NCBI RefSeq assembly: GCF_001650195.1
Contig: NZ_LXYR01000004.1
Coordinates: 1 to 64,000, forward strand
Source of the DNA: Phormidesmis priestleyi BC1401
GTDB lineage: Bacteria; Cyanobacteriota; Cyanobacteriia; Leptolyngbyales; Leptolyngbyaceae
DNA: 64,000 nucleotides
Direction of reading: 5' to 3'
The notes under the pieces were generated by a model. It saw only the letters and a program-made list of their open reading frames with translations, was not told the DNA's origin and ran no database searches. The stretch's first letter is position 1; each line of letters begins with the position of its first letter. Below are positions 55,552 through 64,000 of this stretch, one piece after another. A program made the position numbers and the translations under genes.

Positions 55552-55778
55552 GCCCTCCTCACGCAGTGGGGCGAGAGTTTTGCCCAACCCTTGTATCTTA
55601 AGAGTAGAGAGATAGACCGCCAGCCCTTGGATGCTCGACATCGTGGAGAAGCTAGGGTCATCTCTCTAATCTGCCTAGTTTCTCTGACTCGTCTGCCTGA
55701 TTCGCTTGACTTTTAAGATAATCGCTTCTCCCCAAGGAGAAGGGTTGGGAGGGCTTCGCCCCACTGCGTGAGGAGGGC
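55552..55778. repeat. Long-range inverted repeat, ~40-base arms
   Basis: The arm at 55552-55591 (GCCCTCCTCACGCAGTGGGG...CCCAACCCT) is matched in reverse at 55741-55778, with a perfect 22-base outer part and a looser inner part. About 150 bases lie between. The right arm merges with a piece of the CTTCTCCCC...GGAGAAGGGTTGGG family seen at 18618 and 48496. Confidence 0.75.
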
Positions 55779-55888
55779 AAATTAGTTGCACATCGCGTAA
55801 AGTATCAACAAATACCCTTTTTCAGTGAGTCTTAATCAACTTAATCTGAGCTAATTTATGAAAGATAAAGCACTATCGGAGATTGGTC

Positions 55889-56056
55889 ATGATTTCTCGT
55901 GTACTTGCTGTCTCTCTTCTCAGCCTCGGACTTTCTGTTTTCTCGACCAGAACGATCGCAACTATTCCTTCTTAATCAACTATCTCTCAAGTTGAACAAC
56001 CCAATTTAAAGCAAAATAGCAAACCAGGTGCGGTTCACAATGCCGTAAACGATTAA
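55889..56056 (+). pseudogene. Small secreted-protein frame with internal stop
   Basis: The ATG at 55889 opens MISRVLAVSLLSLGLSVFS, a signal-peptide pattern. A TAA at 55973 stops it after 28 residues. The same frame then stays open for 26 codons (STISQVEQPNLKQNSKPGAVHNAVND) to a second TAA. It may be a decayed gene or a very short peptide. The rest of the 55442-56226 gap holds the inverted repeat above and nothing else I can support. Confidence 0.4.
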
Positions 56057-56226
56057 CTTTTAGGGGTATTGGCATCTGTCTGCTTGCCACTCCTGCCTTT
56101 GGGTGTGCAGTCCATAAACAGCATTTCGCTCACCGCCAGGCAATTCATCCTAACGAGATCAAAAATCTAGAAAGAGTTTGGAAACTGCCGTCGAAAATTA
56201 AATAGCCAGTTTAGGTCACGTCGCTA

Positions 56227-56841
56227 TCAGTCAAAATCACCATCTCTTTTATCTGGATCAAGATTGCGATAGGGCGGCACAATGACTCGAAAGTCAGCAT
56301 CCACGACTGATTCAGTCTTTTTAGGCTCCGATTTTTGAGGAGCGCCGTAAGAAGAATTTGAGCGATCTGATCGAGGTGCCTGCTCTGTGTCTGCGCGTCG
56401 TTTGTCTGGCTTCCAATCTTTGGGGCGATCGTCTGACTCGTCATCAAACCAATCTGAAGCATCTTCTTCCCAATCAGAGCCATCATCTTGGGCAGTTGCA
56501 GGAGGTTTTGCTTCTTGCCAAGCAGTGCGAGTTTGGGCAGGTTCAGCGTCTCTAGAAGCCTGATAATAGCTGTTTGAAGGATTCTGTGCAGAGACAGGTC
56601 TTCTACTCCGTCCTCGCGTTTGCCTCTGGGCAGTGAATCCAGTTAGTCGAAACAGCCCAGCAATGACTAGGGTCGTTAGGATGCCTGCCGCGATCGCGCC
56701 CAAAATCCACAGCGCTAGAGGGAAAGCGGGCGATCGTATTCCCAAAAATACTAGCTGCATCGAAGGTGCCCAGTTTTGCAACGCAAAGAGGAGCAGAATG
56801 GCTGTCATTGCCAGCAGTAGTATCAGACGAATAATCGGCAT
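56227..56841 (-). CDS. LapA-domain membrane protein
   Basis: The ATG at 56841 (MPIIRLILLLAMTAILLLFALQNWAPSMQLVFLG) is chosen; upstream codons overlap ubiX. Two membrane helices (about 3-20 and 38-62, LALWILGAIAAGILTTLVIAGLF) form a LapA/DUF1049 domain. A long polar tail (SRRPVSAQNPSNSYYQASRDAEP...) rich in Asp, Lys and Pro follows. LapA acts in lipopolysaccharide assembly in E. coli; the role here is not known. It is third in the zam-ubiX run. Confidence 0.82.
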   Translation of the reverse strand: MPIIRLILLLAMTAILLLFALQNWAPSMQLVFLGIRSPAFPLALWILGAIAAGILTTLVIAGLFRLTGFTAQRQTRGRSRRPVSAQNPSNSYYQASRDAEPAQTRTAWQEAKPPATAQDDGSDWEEDASDWFDDESDDRPKDWKPDKRRADTEQAPRSDRSNSSYGAPQKSEPKKTESVVDADFRVIVPPYRNLDPDKRDGDFD

Positions 56842-56914
56842 GGTTGGCAAAGAGGGTAGGCGTTTCGAGCTAGAGGTAAACTCAGAGTTTAAGAGTTTGA
56901 ACTCAAGACTGATC

Positions 56915-57544
56915 CTATCCCTCTTTCCAGCGATCGAGCGGCACACAGTCAATGTCTAGCTGATCCAAAGCGCGAGCGACCACAAAATCAACTAAGTCTT
57001 CGATAGTTTTGGGGTTGTGATACCAGGCAGGAATGGCAGGAACGATGCGGGTTCCGGCTTCGGCAAGCGTCGTCAAATTGCGGAGGTGAATCAAACTCAA
57101 GGGCGTTTCACGAGGGACGATCACCAGCTTGCGACCTTCTTTAAGCTGCACGTCAGCCGATCGCTCTAACAAATCAGAACTGAGTCCGGCTGCGAGTTTG
57201 CCCACCGTGCTCATGCTGCACGGCATGATTAACATTCCGATCGTCCGAAAGGAGCCACTGGCAATATTTGCGCCCACATCGCCCCACGGGTGACAGGTGA
57301 GTTTGCCCCCGGTTTCGACCCCGCACTGCCGCCGCCAAAACGCCTCTTGTTGCATCGGTTCGGGCGGCATTCGGATGCCTTCCTCGGCTTGCCACACTAG
57401 ATAGGTTGCTTTAGTGGCAACGAGTTCGATCGCATAATCTGCTTCTAGCAAAAACTTCAGCGCCCGAACGGCATAAATCAGCCCAGAAGCCCCTGAAATG
57501 CCCAGAATTAGAGGTCGAGATGGGGAGACTTCGTTATTCCTCAC
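56915..57544 (-). CDS. ubiX: Flavin prenyltransferase UbiX
   Basis: UbiX makes prenylated FMN, the cofactor of UbiD-type decarboxylases. LGISGASGLIYAVRALKFL, PCSMSTVGKLAAGLSSDLLERSADVQLKE and RKLVIVPRETPLSLIHLRNL are family signatures. The GTG at 57544 (MRNNEVSPSRPLILGISGASG) overlaps the zam stop by 11 bases and has GGAG upstream; longer starts lie inside zam. No ubiD gene is in the window. Confidence 0.93.
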   Translation of the reverse strand: MRNNEVSPSRPLILGISGASGLIYAVRALKFLLEADYAIELVATKATYLVWQAEEGIRMPPEPMQQEAFWRRQCGVETGGKLTCHPWGDVGANIASGSFRTIGMLIMPCSMSTVGKLAAGLSSDLLERSADVQLKEGRKLVIVPRETPLSLIHLRNLTTLAEAGTRIVPAIPAWYHNPKTIEDLVDFVVARALDQLDIDCVPLDRWKEG

Positions 57545-59876
57545 CGTCAAACTCCTGATCGGGCTGAACCTCTTCAGATTCCAAGTCTTCCTCGCTCGCT
57601 TCGCTGCCGCCACCCACCGCAATTAGGTCGATTTGCTGACGATAATAATCGACGCTCTTAACCTGGACTTCGATGCGATCGCCCAATCGATATTGTTTGC
57701 GATTTTTGCGCCCCACTAACGTCTGTTGGCGAGACCGGAACTCATACCAATCGTCTTTCAGCGAACTGACGTGAACCAGCCCTTCGACGAGAAGTTCTTC
57801 AATCTCGACAAACAAACCATAGGACTGAACGCCCGTGATCAGCCCGTGGAAGACTTCGCCCGTGCGCTCTTTCATCAGTTCGGCTTTTTTCAGCCCTTCT
57901 AAGTCGTTTTCAGCATCTTGAGCGAGTTTTTCTCGCTCGCTGAGATGGACGACCACAGCGCTAAAGTGATTTTCTAGCTCTTGCTGAATTTCGGGGGGCA
58001 GCACGTTCCAGCTAACTTGACCGTCAGCCGAACTGTGACGCAGATTGACGCTTTCTTTAGCGCGAGTTGAGCGACGATCGCGTCCTTCTTCAAACAGCGC
58101 ATGAAGCGCTCGGTGCACCAGTAAGTCAGGGTAGCGGCGAACGGGCGACGTGAAATGCGTGTAGCCCTGCTCTAATGCCAAGCCAAAATGTGATTTTGGA
58201 GTTGTGCTGTAGAACGCAGGCTTGAGCGTAGACAGCAGCAAATAAGTTAAGACTCGCTCTGAGTCAGATTCAGCGAACTTGTGAGTAAAGTTTTGGTAAT
58301 CTTGAGCGCGAACGGCATCTTCTTGCTCTAGCTTGAGTTCGATACCCATGCTGACGGCAAGTTTGATCAACTCCTGCACGTCGTCGGGGTCAGGAGTTGG
58401 GTGAACGCGATAAACTGCCGGAATTTCTAAAGACTGAAGGTGAGTGGCAACGGTCTGATTAGTCAGCAGCATCAACTCCACAATCATCGAGTGAATCGGC
58501 AGCGTAGACGACACGACGACCGCCCCCAACGCGCCTTCATCATCATAGTGAAATTTGCTAAAGGTGTATTTTCTAGCTTCTTCAGGGGATTCTGACCCGT
58601 CCGATCGAGCAAAAATCTTCTCTGGCAAGTTCAGTTCAAAGGCTCCTCGCTGGCGGCGCTGGTCTTTAATCGCGTGACTCAGCGCATTAAGTTGAGCCAA
58701 CATCGCAAACACAGGCTCAAATGCCTGCACTTCTTCAGTGTGCTGATTTGCCAGAATGAGTTCGGCTTGGTGATAGCTGAGTTGATAGTTAACCTGAACG
58801 ACGCTCGGCTGAATCTCAAACTCAACCACTCGCCCTTCAGAATCCAAAATCAGCAGGACGGAGATGGCGAGTCGATCCTTCTCAGGCTGAAGTGAGCAAA
58901 GATTATCGGTGACTTGTTCTGGCAGCATCGGCAGCACCATATCGCCTAGATAGACCGATACGCCTCGCTTTTGTGCCTCTCGATCGAGCGAGGAACCCAC
59001 TTCGACATAGTGAGCGACATCTGCGATGTGGATGCCTAACTGCCAGTGCCCATCGTCGGTTTTATCGAGGGTAATCGCATCATCAGCGCTGTCAGTTGCG
59101 TGAGACTTGATGGTGATGGTGGTCAACTCTCGCAGATCTAACCGCTTTTTGAGTTCGACTTTGGTGATCTTATTAGATAAACCTTTTGCTGCCGTCAACA
59201 CTGCCTCAGAAAAATCGCGCGGCAAGTCATGTTTGCAGCACACAATATCGACATCTGCTGCCTCTGAGTCGGTGCCGAGAATTTTGGCAACTTTTCCCAG
59301 GGGGGCGTGTTGTCCTAGGGGATAGCGCTCTACCTCGACGTGAACGAGATGATCGATCGCCTCTTCTAACGCTTTGCCGTTTTCTTTGAGGCTGAGTTCA
59401 AACAGTAAACGATCGTCTAATGGCACCGCCCGAAAATCGCCTGCGTCTGCTTTTTTGATCCGTGCCAACACTGAGGGGTTCGATCGTTCTAAGATCAGCC
59501 GGACTTCTCCTTCAGGGCTGCGGCGGCGACTGCCTTCTTTAGTGACGCGAACTAACACCCGATCGCCATTCCACGCGTGACTTAGCTGACTTTCGCGAAT
59601 GTAGATATCTTCTGAGCCTTCGACATCTTGAATCGCAAAACAGAAACCCTTACTAGAGCAACGCAGTTTGCCTTCGACTACGCCCTCTTCAGCGACTCGA
59701 CGATATTTGCCTCGCTCTTTGACCAAAATCCCAACCTTTTCTAAGGCATCAAGAGCGATTTGCAGCTTCCGAAGACTGGCTTCATCATAGCACTCTAGCT
59801 TTTTCTCTAGAGCCTTCGGTGCCACTAGTTTGTCATCTATAAAGTTTGCCAGTAGGTCGGCGATCGAGAATTCCAT
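57534..59876 (-). CDS. zam: RNB-family (RNase II/R) protein, Zam-like
   Basis: The 780-residue protein has cold-shock-like N-terminal domains (KLRCSSKGFCFAIQD at about 71-84), an RNB domain and a C-terminal S1 domain (GEVFHGLITGVQSYGLFVEIEELLVEGLVHVSSL). HFTSPVRRYPDLLVHR keeps the RNB arginine motif. The catalytic aspartate cluster is degenerate: the positions of E. coli RNase R Asp272, 278, 280 and 281 read K257, S263, D265 and D266. This matches the cyanobacterial Zam clade, described as RNB proteins with a degenerate site, redox cysteines and effects on phycobilisomes. Cys73 and Cys79 are candidates for those. An ordinary RNase R is the alternative. Confidence 0.85.
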   Translation of the reverse strand: MEFSIADLLANFIDDKLVAPKALEKKLECYDEASLRKLQIALDALEKVGILVKERGKYRRVAEEGVVEGKLRCSSKGFCFAIQDVEGSEDIYIRESQLSHAWNGDRVLVRVTKEGSRRRSPEGEVRLILERSNPSVLARIKKADAGDFRAVPLDDRLLFELSLKENGKALEEAIDHLVHVEVERYPLGQHAPLGKVAKILGTDSEAADVDIVCCKHDLPRDFSEAVLTAAKGLSNKITKVELKKRLDLRELTTITIKSHATDSADDAITLDKTDDGHWQLGIHIADVAHYVEVGSSLDREAQKRGVSVYLGDMVLPMLPEQVTDNLCSLQPEKDRLAISVLLILDSEGRVVEFEIQPSVVQVNYQLSYHQAELILANQHTEEVQAFEPVFAMLAQLNALSHAIKDQRRQRGAFELNLPEKIFARSDGSESPEEARKYTFSKFHYDDEGALGAVVVSSTLPIHSMIVELMLLTNQTVATHLQSLEIPAVYRVHPTPDPDDVQELIKLAVSMGIELKLEQEDAVRAQDYQNFTHKFAESDSERVLTYLLLSTLKPAFYSTTPKSHFGLALEQGYTHFTSPVRRYPDLLVHRALHALFEEGRDRRSTRAKESVNLRHSSADGQVSWNVLPPEIQQELENHFSAVVVHLSEREKLAQDAENDLEGLKKAELMKERTGEVFHGLITGVQSYGLFVEIEELLVEGLVHVSSLKDDWYEFRSRQQTLVGRKNRKQYRLGDRIEVQVKSVDYYRQQIDLIAVGGGSEASEEDLESEEVQPDQEFDGEE

Positions 59877-60166
59877 GCAGCGATATGTCCTCGTGAGTCT
59901 TCGTTCTGTTCTCTGGTGCGTTGCATTGCTACCGTTTGCTTAGTTGCCCTAAAACAGATTCTAAAGATCCACCCTCTGAATGCGTGCCGAGTGGTTTTTT
60001 AGACTGCCTTAAACTAGGTAGCCGAACCGCAACCTTTAAGTCCTCAAGCTGACCTAGAGGTCATTCCTACGATCGTTGCTCAAGGTTCCCAAAAACGGGT
60101 TGCTTTTCAATACTGTCATGAAAAGGAGCGGGTTGACAAAATCTCTGTAAATAAGATGGTCAAAAC

Positions 60167-61303
60167 TTAGTCAGGGTTCAGATGGTCGAGTCCGATCGCG
60201 TCTTGTAGAGAATGGAGTCCTCGATCATCTAGTTTCTGCAACAGTCCTTTTAAGATTCGACGCACCATTCCAGGACCTTCATAAATCCAGCCCGTGTAAA
60301 CCTGAATGAGACTCGCCCCCGCCGCAATTTTTTCCCACGCATCGTCCGCTGTGAAGATGCCACCGACTCCGACGATCGGAAGTTGCCCCTGACTTTGCTG
60401 ATAGATGAACCGAATCACCTCCGTCGATCGCGGTCGCAGCGGTGCGCCACTGATACCACCCGCTTCGTCAGCCACCGATTTTCCGGTAGCTTGCAGCGTT
60501 TGGGTCTTGAGTCCGTCTCGACGAATAGTGGTGTTAGTAGCGATAATGCCTGCGAGTTTGAAGTGTTGAGCCAGATCGACTACAGCCGCGATATCTTCCC
60601 ACTCCAGATCAGGCGCAATCTTGACCAGCAAAGGCTTCTGCCCCTGATTTTCTTGCTGTAAAGCAGACAGAATTGGTTTGAGTTGATCGGTGGACTGGAG
60701 CGATCGTAACCCCGGCGTGTTGGGCGAACTGACGTTCACTACAAAATAATCACCCACTTCTTTTAACAACCGGAAGCTGCCGAGATAATCGTCTGCGGCT
60801 TGATCGAGCGGCGTAACTTTAGATTTGCCGAGATTCACCCCTAGCGGAATTTTGATGTTGTGCAAACTTTGCAGCCGATCGGCTAGGGCAGCGGCTCCTT
60901 GGTTATTGAAGCCCATGCGATTGAGAGCGGCGCGATCGTCCGGCAAGCGAAACAAACGCGGACGCGGATTGCCCGGTTGAGCCTGAAATGTGACCGTGCC
61001 CAATTCTGCAAAGCCAAAGCCAAAGCCAGCCCAAAGATTTGCCGCGATGCCGTCTTTGTCAAACCCAGCCGCCAGCCCGATCGGGTTTGCAAAATCTTGC
61101 CCCCACAGAGTCTGTTTGAGGCGATCGTCGCTCAGACAATAGGATCGGTCTAGCTGAGACAGCACCCATCGTCGGGCGATCGGAGAAACTCCCACATCAA
61201 GCCAGTTCAGCGATCTTAAAGTCTGCTGATGAAGCCACTCAGGATCGGCTTTAATGCCAGAAAAAAGAATTGGGCGAATGAGCGCCTGATAGAGATCCGT
61301 CAA
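60167..61303 (-). CDS. pyrD: Dihydroorotate dehydrogenase (quinone), class 2
   Basis: PyrD oxidises dihydroorotate to orotate in pyrimidine synthesis and passes electrons to quinone. The class 2 form is shown by the N-terminal membrane-binding extension (about 1-45) and the catalytic serine in [34 protein letters not shown] and [33 protein letters not shown] are FMN and fold motifs. Length 378. It is alone, divergent from the GAF gene. The 290-base gap to zam (59877-60166) shows nothing. Confidence 0.96.
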   Translation of the reverse strand: MTDLYQALIRPILFSGIKADPEWLHQQTLRSLNWLDVGVSPIARRWVLSQLDRSYCLSDDRLKQTLWGQDFANPIGLAAGFDKDGIAANLWAGFGFGFAELGTVTFQAQPGNPRPRLFRLPDDRAALNRMGFNNQGAAALADRLQSLHNIKIPLGVNLGKSKVTPLDQAADDYLGSFRLLKEVGDYFVVNVSSPNTPGLRSLQSTDQLKPILSALQQENQGQKPLLVKIAPDLEWEDIAAVVDLAQHFKLAGIIATNTTIRRDGLKTQTLQATGKSVADEAGGISGAPLRPRSTEVIRFIYQQSQGQLPIVGVGGIFTADDAWEKIAAGASLIQVYTGWIYEGPGMVRRILKGLLQKLDDRGLHSLQDAIGLDHLNPD

Positions 61304-61473
61304 TGGAGAAGATTAGTAAGGACTTTAATCATTGTGACGGGTTGTTGATGATTGAAGTCCTCATCCGTCTAAAATTTGTTGGGTGCCAGTCCGTAGTAGC
61401 CTTCACAGCGTGAAAACGGGCTATTCTGAGGGCACTCTAGGTTTTGAACCTTTGTATTTCCGCCGTGCGTAAC

Positions 61474-64000
61474 ATGGGTCAGTCGAAAGAGCCAAATGCC
61501 CATGAACAGCAACTCGTTTCCTTGGGTCGCGTGCTGCAAATTTTACGCGAAGGAACTGACGTTGATGTCTTAGTCGAAACGGTGCTGACCTATCTCAAAA
61601 GCAGTATTCACTATGAGTTCGTTTGGGTCGGGTTTTACGATCGCCTGGATCATCGTCTAGTGGGCAAAGGGGGCAAACTGCCCAACGGTGAAGAGTCTGC
61701 CTTTCTAAAACAGCGATTTTCGCTCTCTTCAGGCGATTTGTTAGAGCAGGTGGTGATTCAGCAACGTCCAGTAACGATCGCTGATCTGCGGCAAGAAATG
61801 AGGGCAGGTGAATGGCGCAAACTGGCACGAAAATTTGCCATTCAGGGCACAATGATGTTTCCAATTTCCTATCGAGATCGCTGTTTTGGCGTGGCGATCT
61901 TGGGTTCACGGCTGTGGGGAAATTTTCCTAGCACCGATGAGAAAGCTCAACTGTCGATCGTGTTGGGCAGTTTAGCGGCGGTCTTAGAAAACGTTGAAAG
62001 CGAATGGCAGCAACAGCAAATTAAGCGTCCAGAAAAGCCGTTACTCAGCTTATTGGGTCAGTTGCGATCGCTGCCTAATCTCGGTCAACGCCTCGAAGCG
62101 ATCGTTGAAGAAAGCCATCGATTTATTGCTCCGTCGCGCACCAGCGTTTATTGGTTTGAGCGGCAACAGCGCTATTTTTGGCGACGCGTCACCAACGCTA
62201 AACCTGCTTATAGAGCGTTAGAAGATAACCAACCCGCTTCAGGAATCACCGTGCAGGAGATGAGCAGCTTTTATCAAGCTCTGGCATCCGATCAGGTGGT
62301 GTCGATCGGGGAGTCGCTGAACTCGCTGAAGACAGAGACGAGCCGACTGATGCAGCATATTCGCGCCCGATCGCTGATGGCGGCTCCGATTCTCTACCAA
62401 AATCAGCTTGTGGGGTTTCTCGCGGCAGAAGGCAGCGAAGCTAGAGTTTGGCAGAACGAAGAGAAGAACTACCTGCGGGCAGCGGCGCAACTGATTGCAC
62501 TGGTAGCACCCTTAGAGGAAATGGAAACCACTGTCGAGCAAACTAAACTCGACCAAGTGTTAACCGCCGAAATTGCTCATGCTATCTACAGCGCCGATGA
62601 TTGGAAGGTGACGCTAAAAAACGCCGCCGAGCTTTTGGGCAAGCGGCTTAAAACCGATCGCTTTCTCGTGTTGGCATACGACGGAGAACTGGATCAGTTT
62701 GAAGTCTGCTATCAGAGCCATCCCAACAACCGCCGTCCGCTTTCTAGCACCCTCAAACGGCTGACTCAACTTGACTGGCAGATGCTCGAACGCACGTTAA
62801 CCGCCACCGCGATCGAAAACTTAGACGAGGATTTGCGCTTAGGAGCCTGGCGCGATCTGCTGCTGGAGGTGGGCGTACGATCGCTTTTAGCCTGCAACAC
62901 CGCCGCCGGACGGTCGCTCGAAGGAGTCGTTTTAGTTTGTCATGATGCCCCCCGATCGTGGAGCGACCCAGAATGTGAACTGACGCATGTGGTCGCCCAG
63001 CAGATTGGCTTGATTTTGCGGCAGTGGCAGCTACAAAAGCAAAATGACCAGCAGCAAAAGGTTTACCAGACGATTCAATGGGGGCTGACGGCGATTCAGC
63101 AAACCCAGGAATTAGAATTGCTGGAGCGATCGGCGCTGCAATACATCGCGCAGATTCTTCAAGCTCCGATCGCGGCGTTGATTTCATGGTTTCCTGGTCA
63201 CGGCACTGGGCGGCTAGTCCAGCTTGGAAACCTCGAAAAGCGCTACAGCTTTCATCCCGTGCTTAAAGTCTCGATCCACACCGACACCTTGGTCAATCGA
63301 GCCTTGCAGCATGAGGGACTGTTGCCGCTGTCGATCGACGACATCCCAGCAGAAACTCGGCACTGGCTCAACGCTCCGGGCATTGGTCAACTGTTGGTCA
63401 TGGCACTGCGAACGGCTCCTGAGCATGAACCAACTGCCATTTTGATCATTGCCGACCATTTGGAGCGTCGCTGGGTCGATCGCCACTTCAACGCCTTGGG
63501 CACGCTGGTCAGCCAGTTTGCCTGGTCGCGACGCTATCTAATGCTGTCAGAGAGCCTCAAAGTGCAGCGAGAACGGCTAGAGCGTCTGAGTTGGTATAAG
63601 CAACGTCGTCTGGAAGATTTCTATCGATCGGTCAAAACTGGGGTCAAACGCTTAGGAGAAGTCCCCACTTCAAAAGATGCGCTGGCAGCCACTCGTCAGC
63701 AGCAAATTTTGCATCAGTTGAGCGATGTCATCGACCCAATGCAGCAATTTATCCAGGATGAGCAGTGGCAGTTGCAGGTCAAAACAGAAACCGTTTCCTT
63801 AGCCAGTTTGCTGAGACGAGTACTCGATCGCGTAGACACCCTGATCAAACAGCGTCAGATTTGGTCACAAGTTCACAACGAAACCAACGCGATGATCACG
63901 GGGGATATCGTCAAAATCGAGCTAGTGCTTTATGAACTGCTGCTCACTGCCTGTCAGCGATCGCAGCCTGGAGGACGCATTGACCTGTGGTGTCGGCAAC
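61474..64000 (+). CDS. GAF-domain sensor protein (partial, runs off window)
   Basis: The frame opens at ATG 61474 (MGQSKEPNAHEQQLVSLGRVL) and has no stop before the window ends, giving over 840 residues. At least three GAF-type domains follow: about 20-170 (QILREGTDVDVLVETVLTYLKSSIHYEFVWVGFYD), 200-350 (LEAIVEESHRFIAPSRTSVYWFER) and 370 onward. The last residues (VKIELVLYELLLTACQRSQPGG) resemble the N-box of a histidine-kinase ATPase. A canonical H-box is not seen before it. I read it as a hybrid GAF sensor with a kinase-like C-terminus; partners are outside the window. Confidence 0.85.
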   Translation, partial: MGQSKEPNAHEQQLVSLGRVLQILREGTDVDVLVETVLTYLKSSIHYEFVWVGFYDRLDHRLVGKGGKLPNGEESAFLKQRFSLSSGDLLEQVVIQQRPVTIADLRQEMRAGEWRKLARKFAIQGTMMFPISYRDRCFGVAILGSRLWGNFPSTDEKAQLSIVLGSLAAVLENVESEWQQQQIKRPEKPLLSLLGQLRSLPNLGQRLEAIVEESHRFIAPSRTSVYWFERQQRYFWRRVTNAKPAYRALEDNQPASGITVQEMSSFYQALASDQVVSIGESLNSLKTETSRLMQHIRARSLMAAPILYQNQLVGFLAAEGSEARVWQNEEKNYLRAAAQLIALVAPLEEMETTVEQTKLDQVLTAEIAHAIYSADDWKVTLKNAAELLGKRLKTDRFLVLAYDGELDQFEVCYQSHPNNRRPLSSTLKRLTQLDWQMLERTLTATAIENLDEDLRLGAWRDLLLEVGVRSLLACNTAAGRSLEGVVLVCHDAPRSWSDPECELTHVVAQQIGLILRQWQLQKQNDQQQKVYQTIQWGLTAIQQTQELELLERSALQYIAQILQAPIAALISWFPGHGTGRLVQLGNLEKRYSFHPVLKVSIHTDTLVNRALQHEGLLPLSIDDIPAETRHWLNAPGIGQLLVMALRTAPEHEPTAILIIADHLERRWVDRHFNALGTLVSQFAWSRRYLMLSESLKVQRERLERLSWYKQRRLEDFYRSVKTGVKRLGEVPTSKDALAATRQQQILHQLSDVIDPMQQFIQDEQWQLQVKTETVSLASLLRRVLDRVDTLIKQRQIWSQVHNETNAMITGDIVKIELVLYELLLTACQRSQPGGRIDLWCRQ

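Overview
The window is a chromosomal segment of a filamentous-type cyanobacterium (Leptolyngbya-like is an inference, not proven). Evidence: psbK (photosystem II), ndhS (photosynthetic NDH-1), an 8-vinyl reductase of the BciB type, a CpcT/CpeT bilin lyase, a high-light-inducible protein, an SLH/OprB porin, a plastid-lipid-associated (PAP/fibrillin) protein, several cyanobacteria-only families (DUF6737, DUF3134, DUF2294, DUF29), and many HIP1-type GCGATCGC octamers. Most of the window is ordinary core genome with short gaps and both strands used.

Layout. 0.7-5.5 kb: bciB, a CmpR/NdhR-type LysR regulator, a fasciclin protein and aroA. 5.5-13.3 kb: an iron-type porin with a Fur-like box, msrA, tadA, cpcT, a STAS protein and hemF. 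13.7-21 kb: a forward-strand run of SRPBCC protein, mrp, rodA, ndhS, a HAS-barrel-like protein, purU, a glutaredoxin-like protein and murE. 21-26 kb: an accessory island between murE and a TPR gene. It holds two decayed IS1-type transposases, a twin-PA14 protein and a second copy of the murE 3' end plus TPR 5' end. 26-38 kb: carotenoid oxygenase, BT1-type transporter, hli, sigA, polysaccharide deacetylase, queC, a UbiH-type hydroxylase, a voltage-sensor ion channel, cobS, tgt and psbK. 38-49 kb: mixed genes, tRNA-Ser(GCU), mraY, aroK and a universal stress protein behind a ydaO/yuaA-type (c-di-AMP) riboswitch. 49.5-64 kb: a family 2 glycosyltransferase, a tight four-gene block (PAP, PD-(D/E)XK-like nuclease, GNAT, recJ), a zam-ubiX-LapA block, pyrD and a GAF-domain sensor protein that runs off the right edge.

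How it fits together. Peptidoglycan and cell shape are served by murE, mraY and rodA. Chorismate synthesis is served by aroA and aroK, tetrapyrroles by hemF, bciB and cobS, tRNA modification by tadA, queC and tgt, and photosynthesis and light stress by psbK, ndhS, cpcT, hli and probably zam.

The least ordinary features are: the murE/TPR tandem duplication with its IS1 junctions; two PA14 domains identical in protein but differing by five silent bases; a c-di-AMP riboswitch whose downstream hairpin overlaps the start region of a Usp gene; an RNB-family protein with a degenerate active site, matching the Zam clade; a channel with a TAGLGD filter fused to a zinc ribbon; and several long dyad repeats. 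All family calls come from reading motifs; no database search was run.
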